Positions 1 through 7,800 of a DNA stretch of 11,300 bases are shown piece after piece (within the stretch, counting starts at the first letter, position 1; each line of letters starts with the position of its first letter). Position numbers and translations under genes: made by a program. The notes beneath the pieces were generated by a model. The model was not told the origin of the DNA, searched no databases, and was given only the letters and a program-made list of their open reading frames with translations. This DNA comes from Chloroflexota bacterium. GTDB taxonomy: Bacteria; Chloroflexota; Anaerolineae; B4-G1; SLSP01. Where the stretch lies: the NCBI GenBank assembly GCA_009908585.1, contig JAAAOZ010000073.1, positions 1 through 11,300 of the forward strand. Reading direction: 5' to 3'.

Positions 1-786
1 GCTGGGGTTATACAGATTGTTGGCGGCTGTACTGCCCCCCCGATTGGCGGCATTGGAGGTGAAATCGGGCTGGCCCAACACCCCGTCGGCGGCCTCGCCG
101 TTGGTCAGGGTGGCGGCATCATCCCAGCGCAGGACGCGGTGGTTTTGGGGATCCGCGACCCACAAGTCGCCGCCCTCATCCACCCACAGGCCATAAGGGT
201 GAAAGAGCGTATTGGCCGCGACCGCGACGCCGCGGTTGGGGGTGTTGCTGGTGAAATCGGCCTGGCCCAGCACACCGTTGGCGTTGGCAAAGAGGCCTTG
301 CGTGGCAGCGTTATTCCACCACAGCACGCGGTTGTTTTCACAATCGCCCACCCACAGCCGTCCGGTGCTATCCACAAACACGCTGACAGGTGAATACAAC
401 GTATCCTGTCCCACTGCGCCGCCGGCATTTGCGGAGCCACTGTCAAAGTCCGCCTGGCCCAACACTTGTTCGGCAGCCGCACCGTTGAGCAGCGCGGTGG
501 AAGAGGCATAGCGCAGGACGCGATGGTTGTAGGTATCGGCGACAAAGACCTTGCCGGTGGTGGGGTCGACGGCCACGGCGTAGGGGCTTTGGAGCGCGGT
601 CGGCGAAGTACCGGCATCGCCGGTGGCGAAGTCGGGCTGGCCCAACACCAGGTCGGCGGGGCGGGTATCGTCCCAGGTGGGGCCTTGGGCGTAGACGGGG
701 TTCCGCACGGCCAAGGTCGCCGCGACTAACACTAAGAATAAAGCGATAGACTGTATCATCTTCAACTTCACGTTCGTGCGTTTCAT
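1..786 (-). CDS. Exported NHL-repeat (beta-propeller) protein, C-terminus outside window
   Basis: The reading frame is open from ATG at 786 to the window edge (262 codons visible, no stop). The start has a good ribosome site (GGGAG, 8 bases upstream). Residues 1-33 form a signal peptide: basic start (MKRTNVKLK), hydrophobic core and a VYA cleavage site before QGPTW. The rest is a tandem repeat of about 64 residues opening with VLGQ(P/A)DF at residues 47, 108, 172 and 236. Each unit carries an NHL core, such as SPYAVAVD...VFVADTYNHRVLRY. NHL units are beta-propeller blades used for ligand or protein binding; the target is unknown here. More blades presumably follow outside the window. It lies 75 bases downstream of the SdrD_B-like exported gene on the same strand and is probably co-transcribed with it. 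Family call is firm; the function is not. Confidence 0.9.
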   Translation of the reverse strand, partial: MKRTNVKLKMIQSIALFLVLVAATLAVRNPVYAQGPTWDDTRPADLVLGQPDFATGDAGTSPTALQSPYAVAVDPTTGKVFVADTYNHRVLRYASSTALLNGAAAEQVLGQADFDSGSANAGGAVGQDTLYSPVSVFVDSTGRLWVGDCENNRVLWWNNAATQGLFANANGVLGQADFTSNTPNRGVAVAANTLFHPYGLWVDEGGDLWVADPQNHRVLRWDDAATLTNGEAADGVLGQPDFTSNAANRGGSTAANNLYNPS

Positions 787-803
787 AGTTTAATCTCCCT
801 TGC

Positions 804-859
804 GAATTGCGAATTATGAATTACGAGTGGTGAATCACGCATTACGTTTCACGTATCAC
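804..859. repeat. Heptamer tandem repeat, 8 units
   Basis: The gap between the two exported-protein genes reads as eight successive 7-base units: GAATTGC, GAATTAT, GAATTAC, GAGTGGT, GAATCAC, GCATTAC, GTTTCAC, GTATCAC. The consensus is roughly G(A/T)AT(T/C)AC. The same period and consensus recur at 9513-9540 and 9623-9650. Confidence 0.75.
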
Positions 860-861
860 GC

Positions 862-3600
862 CTAATCATCATACGGTTGCGGCGCCATTTCATCTAAGGG
901 CAGCACGTGGCGGATGATGAAGATGCCGCTGACGGTGATGTCGTTCTTGTGCAGGCCCTTGATCACTTCGCGATAGTAGCCGCCCCACATCTCGCTGCCC
1001 CAGCCCACTTGCTGCGCCAGGGTCGTGGTGTCGGTGACGGTGTCAATGGGCGGCAGGTCGGTGAACTCCAGCTCGATGTCGCGGCGGATGTCGTAGGCCT
1101 CCCACATATAGGGGGGCACGGCGTCCGGGTCGATGGGGATGAATTTGGCGTCCAGGTTGTCGTGGTCGGGGTGATATTTGTGCTTGAAGGGGTTGAGCGG
1201 GTCCTCGTAATCAATGGCGATGGCGAAGTTCAGGCTGTCCGTGAAAGTGCCGCTGGACAGGATCGGTTCTGGGATGCTAAAGGCGGCCGAGGTGGTGCGC
1301 GCGCCGTCCGCGCCCGTGTAGCTGGGCAGCAGCGACACGCGGCCAGGGGCCTCCTCCTCGAGACGGAGCAGGATGCGGAAGCGGAACTCGCTGCCCCGGC
1401 CATCGGTGAAGACGGTCGGCGCGCCGAGCACAATCTCGCCACAGGCCAGGCCGTCGCCGTCCTGCGTGGAGATGGTGAGGGCGTAGTCGACGGCGTCGCT
1501 CAGCAATTGATCATCCACCGGCTCTGGCGGCGGGTTGAGCGAGGCGCTGTCAATCGTCGCGGCCAGCGCGCCGTTGCGCACCTGGCCTAAATCGCGCCGC
1601 TGCTCCAGAAGATCGGTGCATGTGCCCGTCCAGAGCGCGGCGTCATAATCCGATACGTAGCCGAAGTTGACCAGCGGTTCGATCCGCTGATCCTCGGCGT
1701 TGTAGGCGGGGAGATCGGGTACGGTAGCGGTGGCGCCGGTGATGTCCTCGCGCGTCATCCCCGTGATGCCCACCGCGTCCACGGTGACCTGCACCGGCCA
1801 GGCGTTGGGTTCGGGGAGGATCACCGTCTCGTCCACGTCGACGACGGGCGGCGTCACGGCAAAATCGGCGGCGGCGTCGGGCGGCGTCGCCGGCGTGAGC
1901 GCGATGTCGTAGGCGCCCGGCGTCAGGCCGGCGAAGATGTAGGCGCCATCGGTCAGCGTCTGCGTAGACGTGACGGGGCTGCCGCCGGAGGAGAGCATGA
2001 CGGTGATCCCGCCATAGCCCGGCTCAGTAGCGTCGCGCTCGCCGTTCTGGTTGAGATCCTCGAAGACGTAGCCCGCGATGTAGGGGGCCGCGCCGGTCAT
2101 AACTTGCGTTGGCGTGATCACCTGCCCGCCCCGGTTCAGATCCAGCACAGTATGGATGGCGAGCCGAGATTGGCTGCCATCGATGGTCTCTTGGAATTCG
2201 GTCGCGCCGTAGATGCCGGACTTGTTGCGCGGGCGGAGGGCGATGGTGAGTTCGCCGGCCTCGGCGTTGGTCGCGCCCAGGCGGGCCTGGCTCACATCGT
2301 TGATGCGCACGTCGCCGATCCACAGGCCGCGCATATCGGTCGATTCGTAGGCCATGGGGATCATCCAGCGCGTGCCGCCCTCCAAGGAGGCGATGACGAG
2401 CACCGCTTTGCGCTCCGGCTCGTCTGCGGCGCCGGCCTGCGCTGCCTGCATCATGCGCTCGGTTGGCGATCCATCTGGAATGAGGAGCAAGACGATATTG
2501 CGCTTTTCGCCAACCGCCAAGGGAATCTGGACCGCGTTCTCGCGCAGGTCAATGTAGGTGGGCGGGTCGGTCACCGCGTCTTCGTAGTAGAGGGGCGGCG
2601 CGGCATCCCCGGCCTCGGCGAAAGAGATCGTGACGGTGATGGGGATGGCAGAGGTATTCTCGATGGGGATGACTTGGCGCTCGCCGCCGGCGCCGGGCGC
2701 GAACGAGATCTCATCGGGGACGGACTCGTCGACCGTTAAGGGCGGGGTGAAGCCCGTGGACGATCCGGCCGCCTCGCCATCAAAATAAGCCAAGTAGGAT
2801 TGGCCGTAGGTCAGCGTATCGGTATCGTCCATCGTCTCCCAGCGCCCGGCTTGGGTCAAGCGGCGCACCTCGGTGACGCCGGAATTGCCGAAGTAGACGG
2901 CAATCGAAGGCGCAGCGTCGGGCGAGATGGGGAATCCGGCCAGGTTATAGGAATCCTTGAGCCACTGCTGATTCTTCGCTTTGGGCTGTCCCGCCACCTG
3001 GAGCGTGAGAGGCGCGGCCAGGTCATCGTCTAATTTCACCAGGTAAGCGGTGTTGGCGTGCAGCGCCAGCAGGTTGGTGAGGAAATCGCGGGGGCCGCCG
3101 TCCGGCCCCGCGCTGCCCTCGGGGAAGTAGCGCAGCCAGCCCGGCTCATCCCACAGGCCCTCCGCCGGGTCTACAATGTAATCCTTCGTCGAGAAGGGCA
3201 CATTCCAGGCCCAGACACTCTCCAGGCAGGCGTCGCATGCCAGTTGGGCGAACACTGCCGCTATCGTGGGCAATTCGTGAACCCAGTCAGGTTCTTCTTC
3301 CGTGCCTTTGTTGATCAGGGGCGAGGTGTTGATCGGCTCCACCTCCAAATAGATGGCATTCCACCCGGCGTGCAGCGTGATCGTCTGCGTGATAGTATCG
3401 CCCTCCGTCTCGACATCATCGGCCGCCACGTCGCTGGGCGCGAGGCTGGCCTGGGCGCGGAAGGGCGCCTGCGCGGGCGGCGGGCTGTCCTGTTCGGGAA
3501 CGCCCGCGAGTCGATGGGCCACCGTGTCCCCCATGCCAAAGAGCAGCGTCACCAAAAATATAGCCAACACACCAAATCGTACGTGCTTGAGCTTGTTCAT
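862..3600 (-). CDS. Large exported protein with an SdrD_B-like domain
   Basis: It is 912 residues from ATG at 3600, chosen because AGGAG sits 8 bases upstream. A GTG at 3609 would lie inside that ribosome site. An N-terminal hydrophobic segment (residues about 10-24, after MNKLKHVR) is a signal peptide or anchor, followed by a Pro/Ala-rich linker. Residues about 70-300 are beta-rich and open with ITLHAGWNAIYLEVEP. Residues about 507-595 match the SdrD_B (Cna-B-like) fold: GYVFEDLNQNGERDATEPG, then a DGAYIFAGLTPGAYDI strand pair. The C-terminal region has an unusual motif, NPFKHKYHPDHDNLD (about 803-817), and ends in a GLHKNDITVSGIFIIRHVL segment. No LPXTG or other sorting signal is visible. 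SdrD_B modules are structural stalk domains of surface proteins, so a cell-surface role is inferred. The NHL-repeat gene follows on the same strand. Confidence 0.88.
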   Translation of the reverse strand: MNKLKHVRFGVLAIFLVTLLFGMGDTVAHRLAGVPEQDSPPPAQAPFRAQASLAPSDVAADDVETEGDTITQTITLHAGWNAIYLEVEPINTSPLINKGTEEEPDWVHELPTIAAVFAQLACDACLESVWAWNVPFSTKDYIVDPAEGLWDEPGWLRYFPEGSAGPDGGPRDFLTNLLALHANTAYLVKLDDDLAAPLTLQVAGQPKAKNQQWLKDSYNLAGFPISPDAAPSIAVYFGNSGVTEVRRLTQAGRWETMDDTDTLTYGQSYLAYFDGEAAGSSTGFTPPLTVDESVPDEISFAPGAGGERQVIPIENTSAIPITVTISFAEAGDAAPPLYYEDAVTDPPTYIDLRENAVQIPLAVGEKRNIVLLLIPDGSPTERMMQAAQAGAADEPERKAVLVIASLEGGTRWMIPMAYESTDMRGLWIGDVRINDVSQARLGATNAEAGELTIALRPRNKSGIYGATEFQETIDGSQSRLAIHTVLDLNRGGQVITPTQVMTGAAPYIAGYVFEDLNQNGERDATEPGYGGITVMLSSGGSPVTSTQTLTDGAYIFAGLTPGAYDIALTPATPPDAAADFAVTPPVVDVDETVILPEPNAWPVQVTVDAVGITGMTREDITGATATVPDLPAYNAEDQRIEPLVNFGYVSDYDAALWTGTCTDLLEQRRDLGQVRNGALAATIDSASLNPPPEPVDDQLLSDAVDYALTISTQDGDGLACGEIVLGAPTVFTDGRGSEFRFRILLRLEEEAPGRVSLLPSYTGADGARTTSAAFSIPEPILSSGTFTDSLNFAIAIDYEDPLNPFKHKYHPDHDNLDAKFIPIDPDAVPPYMWEAYDIRRDIELEFTDLPPIDTVTDTTTLAQQVGWGSEMWGGYYREVIKGLHKNDITVSGIFIIRHVLPLDEMAPQPYDD

Positions 3601-3643
3601 CTGTGTCACTCCTTATTTTGGATAATAAAATCGTTTTCAAGCG

Positions 3644-3790
3644 TCAGTCCAAACATCTCACCACATCCTCCAGCGTGTGCGCCAGATAGACCTTGCCGGA
3701 GAGCACCGTCGCCGCGCCGCCGGGCGTATTCACACCGACGGCGTTGAGATCGGGACGGGCGCGCAGGATCGCCAGCACTTCACATCTCAT
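3644..3790 (-). pseudogene. Internally deleted copy of the receiver-like gene at 4145-4453
   Basis: This 48-codon frame (ATG at 3790, TGA at 3644-3646) matches the last 45 residues of the downstream-numbered intact copy at about 38 of 45 positions by eye (VLAILRA.PDL..VGVN.PGGA.TVLSGKVYLAHTLEDVV.CLD). Codons about 3-57 of the intact gene are missing. The junction joins the start region directly to the ..VLAIL segment and keeps the frame. The lost half holds the acidic pocket and phospho-acceptor position, so a receiver fold cannot form. The upstream promoter and inverted repeat remain, so a transcript is still likely and would continue 43 bases into the SdrD_B-like gene. It could instead be a functional short peptide, but decay is the simpler reading. 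Confidence 0.7.
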
Positions 3791-3848
3791 CAACTTTTCT
3801 GGGTAAATATGTCAATAAAAAGTTAAGAAATTCCTAAACCATAGCCAA

Positions 3849-3877
3849 ACTGTAGCATAAAATAGGGCCAATGTCAC
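3849..3877 (-). promoter_or_regulatory. Sigma-70-like promoter, cassette copy A
   Basis: On the minus strand GTGACA (3877-3872) and TACAGT (3854-3849) are separated by exactly 17 bases, with a TGC extension before the -10. Both hexamers and the spacing are identical in copy B although the spacer bases differ, which supports function. It would drive the truncated receiver frame and probably the SdrD_B-like and NHL genes. Confidence 0.6.
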
Positions 3878-3884
3878 TAGACTT

Positions 3885-3930
3885 AAGTATAGTCGAGGTC
3901 TAGTTTCGGCGACTAGACCTTCCTATACCT
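3885..3930. promoter_or_regulatory. Bipartite inverted repeat upstream of promoter A (candidate operator)
   Basis: The arms are AAGTATAG (3885-3892) plus AGGTCTAGT (3896-3904), facing ACTAGACCT (3912-3920) plus CTATACCT (3923-3930). The inner 9-bp arms are perfect; the outer arms have one mismatch. A further ACTAGAC half-site overlaps the -35 box at 3876-3882. The position just upstream of -35 fits an activator site. Confidence 0.6.
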
Positions 3931-3964
3931 CGCTCATCAGGCCCAAAAAAGGCCGAAAGGAGTC

Positions 3965-4126
3965 GGGTCTTTTGGATTTTGCCGGGCAATCCCCTCAGTA
4001 GCCCTAAAAACAGCCAGACATCGCGTGTTTGTGGGGATTACAGACCTTTTTCACGTCGTTACTGGGTTGTGGATGGGCGGCGCAATAACGCTTGGCCGAT
4101 TGCACCCGGCGAATTCCTGAAGAGCC
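3965..4126 (+). mobile_element. MITE-like element, copy A (162 bp)
   Basis: It begins GGGTCTTTTGGATTTTGCC and ends GGCGAATTCCTGAAGAGCC. These are imperfect inverted repeats (about 14 of 19 positions), and similarity continues inward through GGG and CAATC. It is flanked by a perfect 8-bp direct repeat, AAGGAGTC, at 3957-3964 and 4127-4134. No transposase is encoded. Compared with copies B and C it lacks about 13 internal bases, one unit of an internal GCGGCGCAAT direct repeat. Apparent reading frames across it are chance. Confidence 0.85.
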
Positions 4127-4144
4127 AAGGAGTCTCAACACTTC

Positions 4145-4453
4145 CTAATCCAAACACCCCACGACGTCCTCCAGCGTGTGCGCCAGATAGACCTTGCCGG
4201 AGAGCACCGTCACCGCGCCGCCGGGCGCGTTCACGCCGACGACTTTGAGATCGGGCGAGGCGCGCAGAATCGCCAGCACGTCATCGGCGTCGACGTCGTT
4301 GAAGTCCACGATGACGGCATCAAGGTCGCCCAGCTTGAGCGGCCCTTCGTGCGACGCTTGTTGGACAATGATCACATCGTCCTGCGCTTGAAGTTGAGCT
4401 GCCAGGCCGCCTAAAAAAACTGAGTCCCCGTAGAGCAAAATTCGCTTCATCAT
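4145..4453 (-). CDS. Small stand-alone receiver-like (CheY-like, degenerate) protein
   Basis: It has 102 residues and starts MMKRILLYGDSVFLGGLAAQ; the ATGs at 4453 and 4450 are both possible, and neither has a strong ribosome site. The pattern matches a shortened response-regulator receiver: beta-1 with an acidic residue (YGD10), beta-3 ending in Asp50 (DAVIVDF) at the phospho-acceptor position, a beta-4 LKVVGVN strand and a beta-5 region TVLSGKVYLA with Lys87. It is shorter than the usual 120 residues, and the conserved Thr/Ser after beta-4 is not obvious. I recall similar LLYGDS-starting proteins as abundant in Chloroflexota; this is from memory. There is no output domain, so it may act as a phosphate sink, a decoy or a protein-binding module. 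A promoter and inverted repeat lie upstream, and a deleted duplicate lies 355 bases downstream. Phosphorylation competence is uncertain. Confidence 0.7.
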   Translation of the reverse strand: MMKRILLYGDSVFLGGLAAQLQAQDDVIIVQQASHEGPLKLGDLDAVIVDFNDVDADDVLAILRASPDLKVVGVNAPGGAVTVLSGKVYLAHTLEDVVGCLD

Positions 4454-4485
4454 ATATCGCCAACTTTTCTGGGGAAATATATTGG

Positions 4486-4508
4486 AAAAAAGTTAGAAAA
4501 TTCCTAAC
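4486..4508 (-). terminator. Weak terminator-like hairpin in the leader of the receiver-like gene
   Basis: On the minus strand GTTAG (4508-4504) pairs with CTAAC (4496-4492), with two further pairs inward and a 3-base loop, followed at once by six T residues. It lies between the promoter (-10 at 4519-4524) and the start at 4453, so it could attenuate transcription. The same place in copy A has a mismatched stem. The stem is short and AT-rich. Confidence 0.35.
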
Positions 4509-4518
4509 CCATAGCCAA

Positions 4519-4547
4519 ACTGTAGCAGAAATCCGGGCCGTTGTCAC
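4519..4547 (-). promoter_or_regulatory. Sigma-70-like promoter of the receiver-like gene, copy B
   Basis: On the minus strand GTGACA (4547-4542), 17 bases, then TACAGT (4524-4519) with an extended -10 TGC. It lies about 65 bases before the start codon. It is conserved with copy A in both hexamers and in spacing. Confidence 0.65.
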
Positions 4548-4554
4548 TAGACTT

Positions 4555-4600
4555 AGGTATAGTCAAGGTCTAGTTTCGACGACTAGACCTTCCTATACCT
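4555..4600. promoter_or_regulatory. Bipartite inverted repeat upstream of promoter B (candidate operator)
   Basis: AGGTATAG (4555-4562) and AGGTCTAGT (4566-4574) face ACTAGACCT (4582-4590) and CTATACCT (4593-4600), all perfect, around a 7-base centre. The two linkers differ by one base (3 versus 2). A third half-site, ACTAGACTT, at 4546-4554 overlaps the -35. Because it lies upstream of the promoter it is better read as a DNA site than as leader RNA. Confidence 0.65.
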
Positions 4601-4624
4601 CGCTCCTGAAGCCCAATGATGCAG

Positions 4625-4799
4625 GGGTCTTTTGGATTTTGCCGGGCAACCCCCTCTGTATCCCTAAAAGTAGCCAAGAATTGCGTGTTTGTGGGGATTA
4701 CAGACCTTTTTCGCGTCGTCACTGGGTTGTGGATGGGCGGCGCAATAGCGCGGCGCAATTGCGCTTGGCAGATTGCATCCGGCGAATTCCTGAAGAGCC
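4625..4799 (+). mobile_element. MITE-like element, copy B (175 bp)
   Basis: It has the same ends as copy A and is flanked by a different perfect 8-bp direct repeat, TGATGCAG (4617-4624 and 4800-4807), which shows an independent insertion. Internally it carries two GCGGCGCAAT units and the palindrome GCGCAATTGCGC. The right edge abuts the T-tract of the kinase-gene terminator. No protein is encoded. Confidence 0.88.
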
Positions 4800-4813
4800 T
4801 GATGCAGAAAAAC

Positions 4814-4849
4814 AAAAAAGACCTGCCGGGATTGATAAACCCGACAGGT
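4814..4849 (-). terminator. Intrinsic terminator of the fused sensor-kinase gene
   Basis: On the minus strand ACCTGTCGGG (4849-4840) pairs with CCCGGCAGGT (4830-4821): ten pairs, one of them G-T, with a 9-base loop. It is followed by CTTTTTTG and more T residues. It lies 47 bases after the stop codon. Confidence 0.88.
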
Positions 4850-4895
4850 CTCTGTGCCTACTTGCATTCAAGACATCATCAGATTGCACGGCATC

Positions 4896-7800
4896 TCACG
4901 ATGTACCCTCCTCCAGTTGCTCTTGCAGTTGCTGATAATAAGCGATGGCCTGGGCGCGATTTTCGAGATGCAACAACTCCAGAATCCGACTCATGTGATA
5001 TTTGATGGTATTCTCGCTGAGGTTCAGATCAGCGGCGATCTCTTTATAGAACATCCCTTCGGCCACCATGCCCAAGATCTCCCACTGCTTGGAAGAAAGT
5101 TCTTCCGCCCCGTCCGTGGGGGGGAGGGCAGGCTGCGACGCCATACGTGAAAATTCGGCCAGGACGCGGGCGGCCATCCCCTGCGCTAAAGGTATTTCGT
5201 CGCGCAGCAGGCCGGTGAGCAGACGACAGAACTCGTTGGCCTCTAAATTTTTGAGCAGATAGCCGGAGGCGCCGCTTTTGATCGCCTCAAAGAGCGCGTC
5301 ATCCTCCTCCGCCACGGTCAGGATGACAATCTTGGTCTCCGGGAACTCGGCCTTGATCGCGCGCGTCGCCGCCAGGCCATCGCATTTCGGCATATTGAGA
5401 TCCATCACGACCACGTCAGGACGGAGGGCGCGCACCTTCTCCTGCGCCTCCCGACCATCGTGCGCGACGCCGATGACCGTGATGCCGCGCGCGATGAGCA
5501 GGTTGCGCAGGCCATCCAGGAAGAGCGGGTGGTCATCGACCAGAAGCACCCGCAGCTTCTGGATGTTAGCCGCCTCGCTCTCGTCCGAGGTGATGACAAA
5601 GCGCGGGAGGGTCACCATCAAGCGCGTACCGCGTCCGGGCCAGGAACGAACCTCCAGTTCACCGCCGGCGCGCTCCGCGCGCTCGCGCATCATACGCAGA
5701 CCAAAGTGATAGAGATCTGCTTCAGTTGATGATTTTGGTTCAAAACCACAGCCATTGTCCTCGACACTGATCTGCACATAGTCCCCCACGAGACGAAACA
5801 CCACGTCGACGCGGTGAGCTTGAGCATGTTTGCGTACATTGGTCAAGCCTTCTTGCAGGATGTGCAAGGCCTGTTCCTCCACGGCGGGCGTGAATATCTC
5901 CGGTGGGAAATTATCGGGAATACTGAGCGTGGTCACCAAATCGCAGTGCTGGCCCAATCCGTGCAGATAGTCGCGCACAGTGGCGATAAAATCCTGCTGG
6001 GGAAGATCCGGCTCGCGCAGGCCTAAGATATGGGCGCGGATGCCACGATGCGCTTCTTGGGAAGCTTGGATCAGGTCGGCCAAGTTACGCTGAGCCGCCG
6101 GGCGTTCATCGGCATCCAAAAAGGTCTGCACGGCCTGCGCCTGCACGTTGATGTAGCCCATCACCTGCCCCAGGCCGTCGTGCAGATCGCGCGCCAGGCC
6201 CTCGCGCGCTTCCAAATCGGCCAACGCGCGCTGCTGCTCAATGATGGTAGCCTGGGCTTGCTCGCGCTCGACGATTTCGGCGCGCAACTGGGCGTTGGTC
6301 GCGTCCAAATCGGCGGTGCGCTCCGCCACACGCTCCTCCAAGGTGCGGATCAGGTCGCCCAGTTCGGCTGAGAGCGCATTGAACGCCCCCGTGAGGAACC
6401 CGATTTCATCACGGTGACGCACGGGCACACGGGTTGCGTACTCCCCGGCCTCGATGCGCTCGACGCCCGCGACCAGGTCGTTAAGCGGCTGCACCAGTCC
6501 CACGTAGAACATCAGCGGGAAACCGCCCACGATGAAGACGCTCGCTGCCAAGATCAGCCCGGCCAAAGGCGCGAGCATCCGATGCAGATGCTGGCGGAAT
6601 TCCAGGAGGAAGTCCTGCACCACACCATCGGGACCGCCGGTCGCGGGCAGCGCCGCCAGCGATAGCCCTTGAGGCAGCGGGCCACGCATGTTGCCGGGGA
6701 TCGCGCCCACGGCCCACAGGCTCGCACCCGGTTCGTCGTTGGGATAATAGACGACATCCGACAGCGCCGCGTAGACAAAATCGAAGCGGCCATCGGCATA
6801 GAGCACGACCTGGAAGGTGAACTCGGCCTCCGGCTGGCGGAATCCGCGCAGGCGATCCCAGGTGATGATTAAGCGGTCGGCCTCTTGGCGCGCAAAAACG
6901 CCGCCGGGGCTGATGTTGGGATCGAGATCCATCAACAGCGGCATCAGCAGCGGCGCGCCCGCGCCGTAGCGATACTGGTACTCGCGGTAGCGTATGGCCC
7001 GTCCTGGCGCGATCACGCCGTCGTTGCAGGCGTAAATCGTGGGGTAGTTTTGCCCGTAGAAGGGAAAATCGAAGGTCAGCGCCTCGCTGCATCCGCGATA
7101 GCGCCCGTCATCCAACTGCAAATCGCGCCCCAGATCGCGCTCGAAGGCGAAGGGAATCTCCGCGATGGTGTAGCCGCCATCCGCCGCCGGCGTGAAGCGC
7201 AGCGCGCGCGGTGCGACCAGATCAGGCCGATAGTCAGCGATGCGCGCTGGCGCGATCACCCACCCCACGATGCCCATCAGCGCCAGCATCACCGTCAGGG
7301 TGACGCCGGCGAGCTTGACCATAAAGGACGTGGTTTCCGCGCGCTGGTCGAGGTACGTCAGCGCAAAGGCGAACAGCGCGGCTAAGATGCCTAACGAGAT
7401 GCCCAAATTGGCCAGCGCCACCGAGAGCAGATAGAACGTGCGCAGCAAATTGAAGAGACTCAGGGAGGCGACGAAGAGGAAGATGAGTGTGAAGGTGCGC
7501 AGCGCATGCGCCTCGCGACCGGCGGGGCGGAGCCAGGCAAGGCGGATGCGCCGCCAGAACCGCTCGTGCGAGGGAGTCAAGCGGTACATCTGCCGTATGA
7601 AGACTATCGGCGCCCACAGCAAAAATAATAACAGAAGGTAGTCGGTCCAATCGATTCGATATTCGACCACGCCGGCGCGCAATCGCACGAACCGGTAAAG
7701 CGCAAACCCGATCTCCCACAGAGCGTAGAGGCCGCTGGCGACCAGGCTGAGACGCGCTTCACGGCGCAGCGGTGGGGAAAGTGTGGGAAAGCGGTAGGCA

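Noticed and set aside
105..617. Long open frame on the minus strand (170 codons)
   Set aside because: It is a shadow of the NHL-repeat gene in another frame. Its Pro/Arg/Thr-rich composition is typical of out-of-frame high-GC sequence, while the true frame has a signal peptide and four VLGQ repeats.
907..1590. Plus-strand frame of 227 codons opposite the SdrD_B-like gene
   Set aside because: It is antisense shadow coding in high-GC DNA. No domain, and the opposite strand has a clear signal peptide, ribosome site and domain.
3979..4248. Frames through the MITE copies (also 4616-5005)
   Set aside because: They cross element boundaries into the antisense of the receiver gene, differ between copies, and have no ribosome site or recognisable domain.
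3885..4600. Inverted repeats read as an RNA attenuator or riboswitch
   Set aside because: They lie upstream of the -35 boxes of the promoters they adjoin, so they would not be in that transcript. A DNA operator fits better.
3965..4799. MITEs A and B as passive parts of the segmental duplication
   Set aside because: Their 8-bp flanking duplications differ completely, which requires separate insertions.
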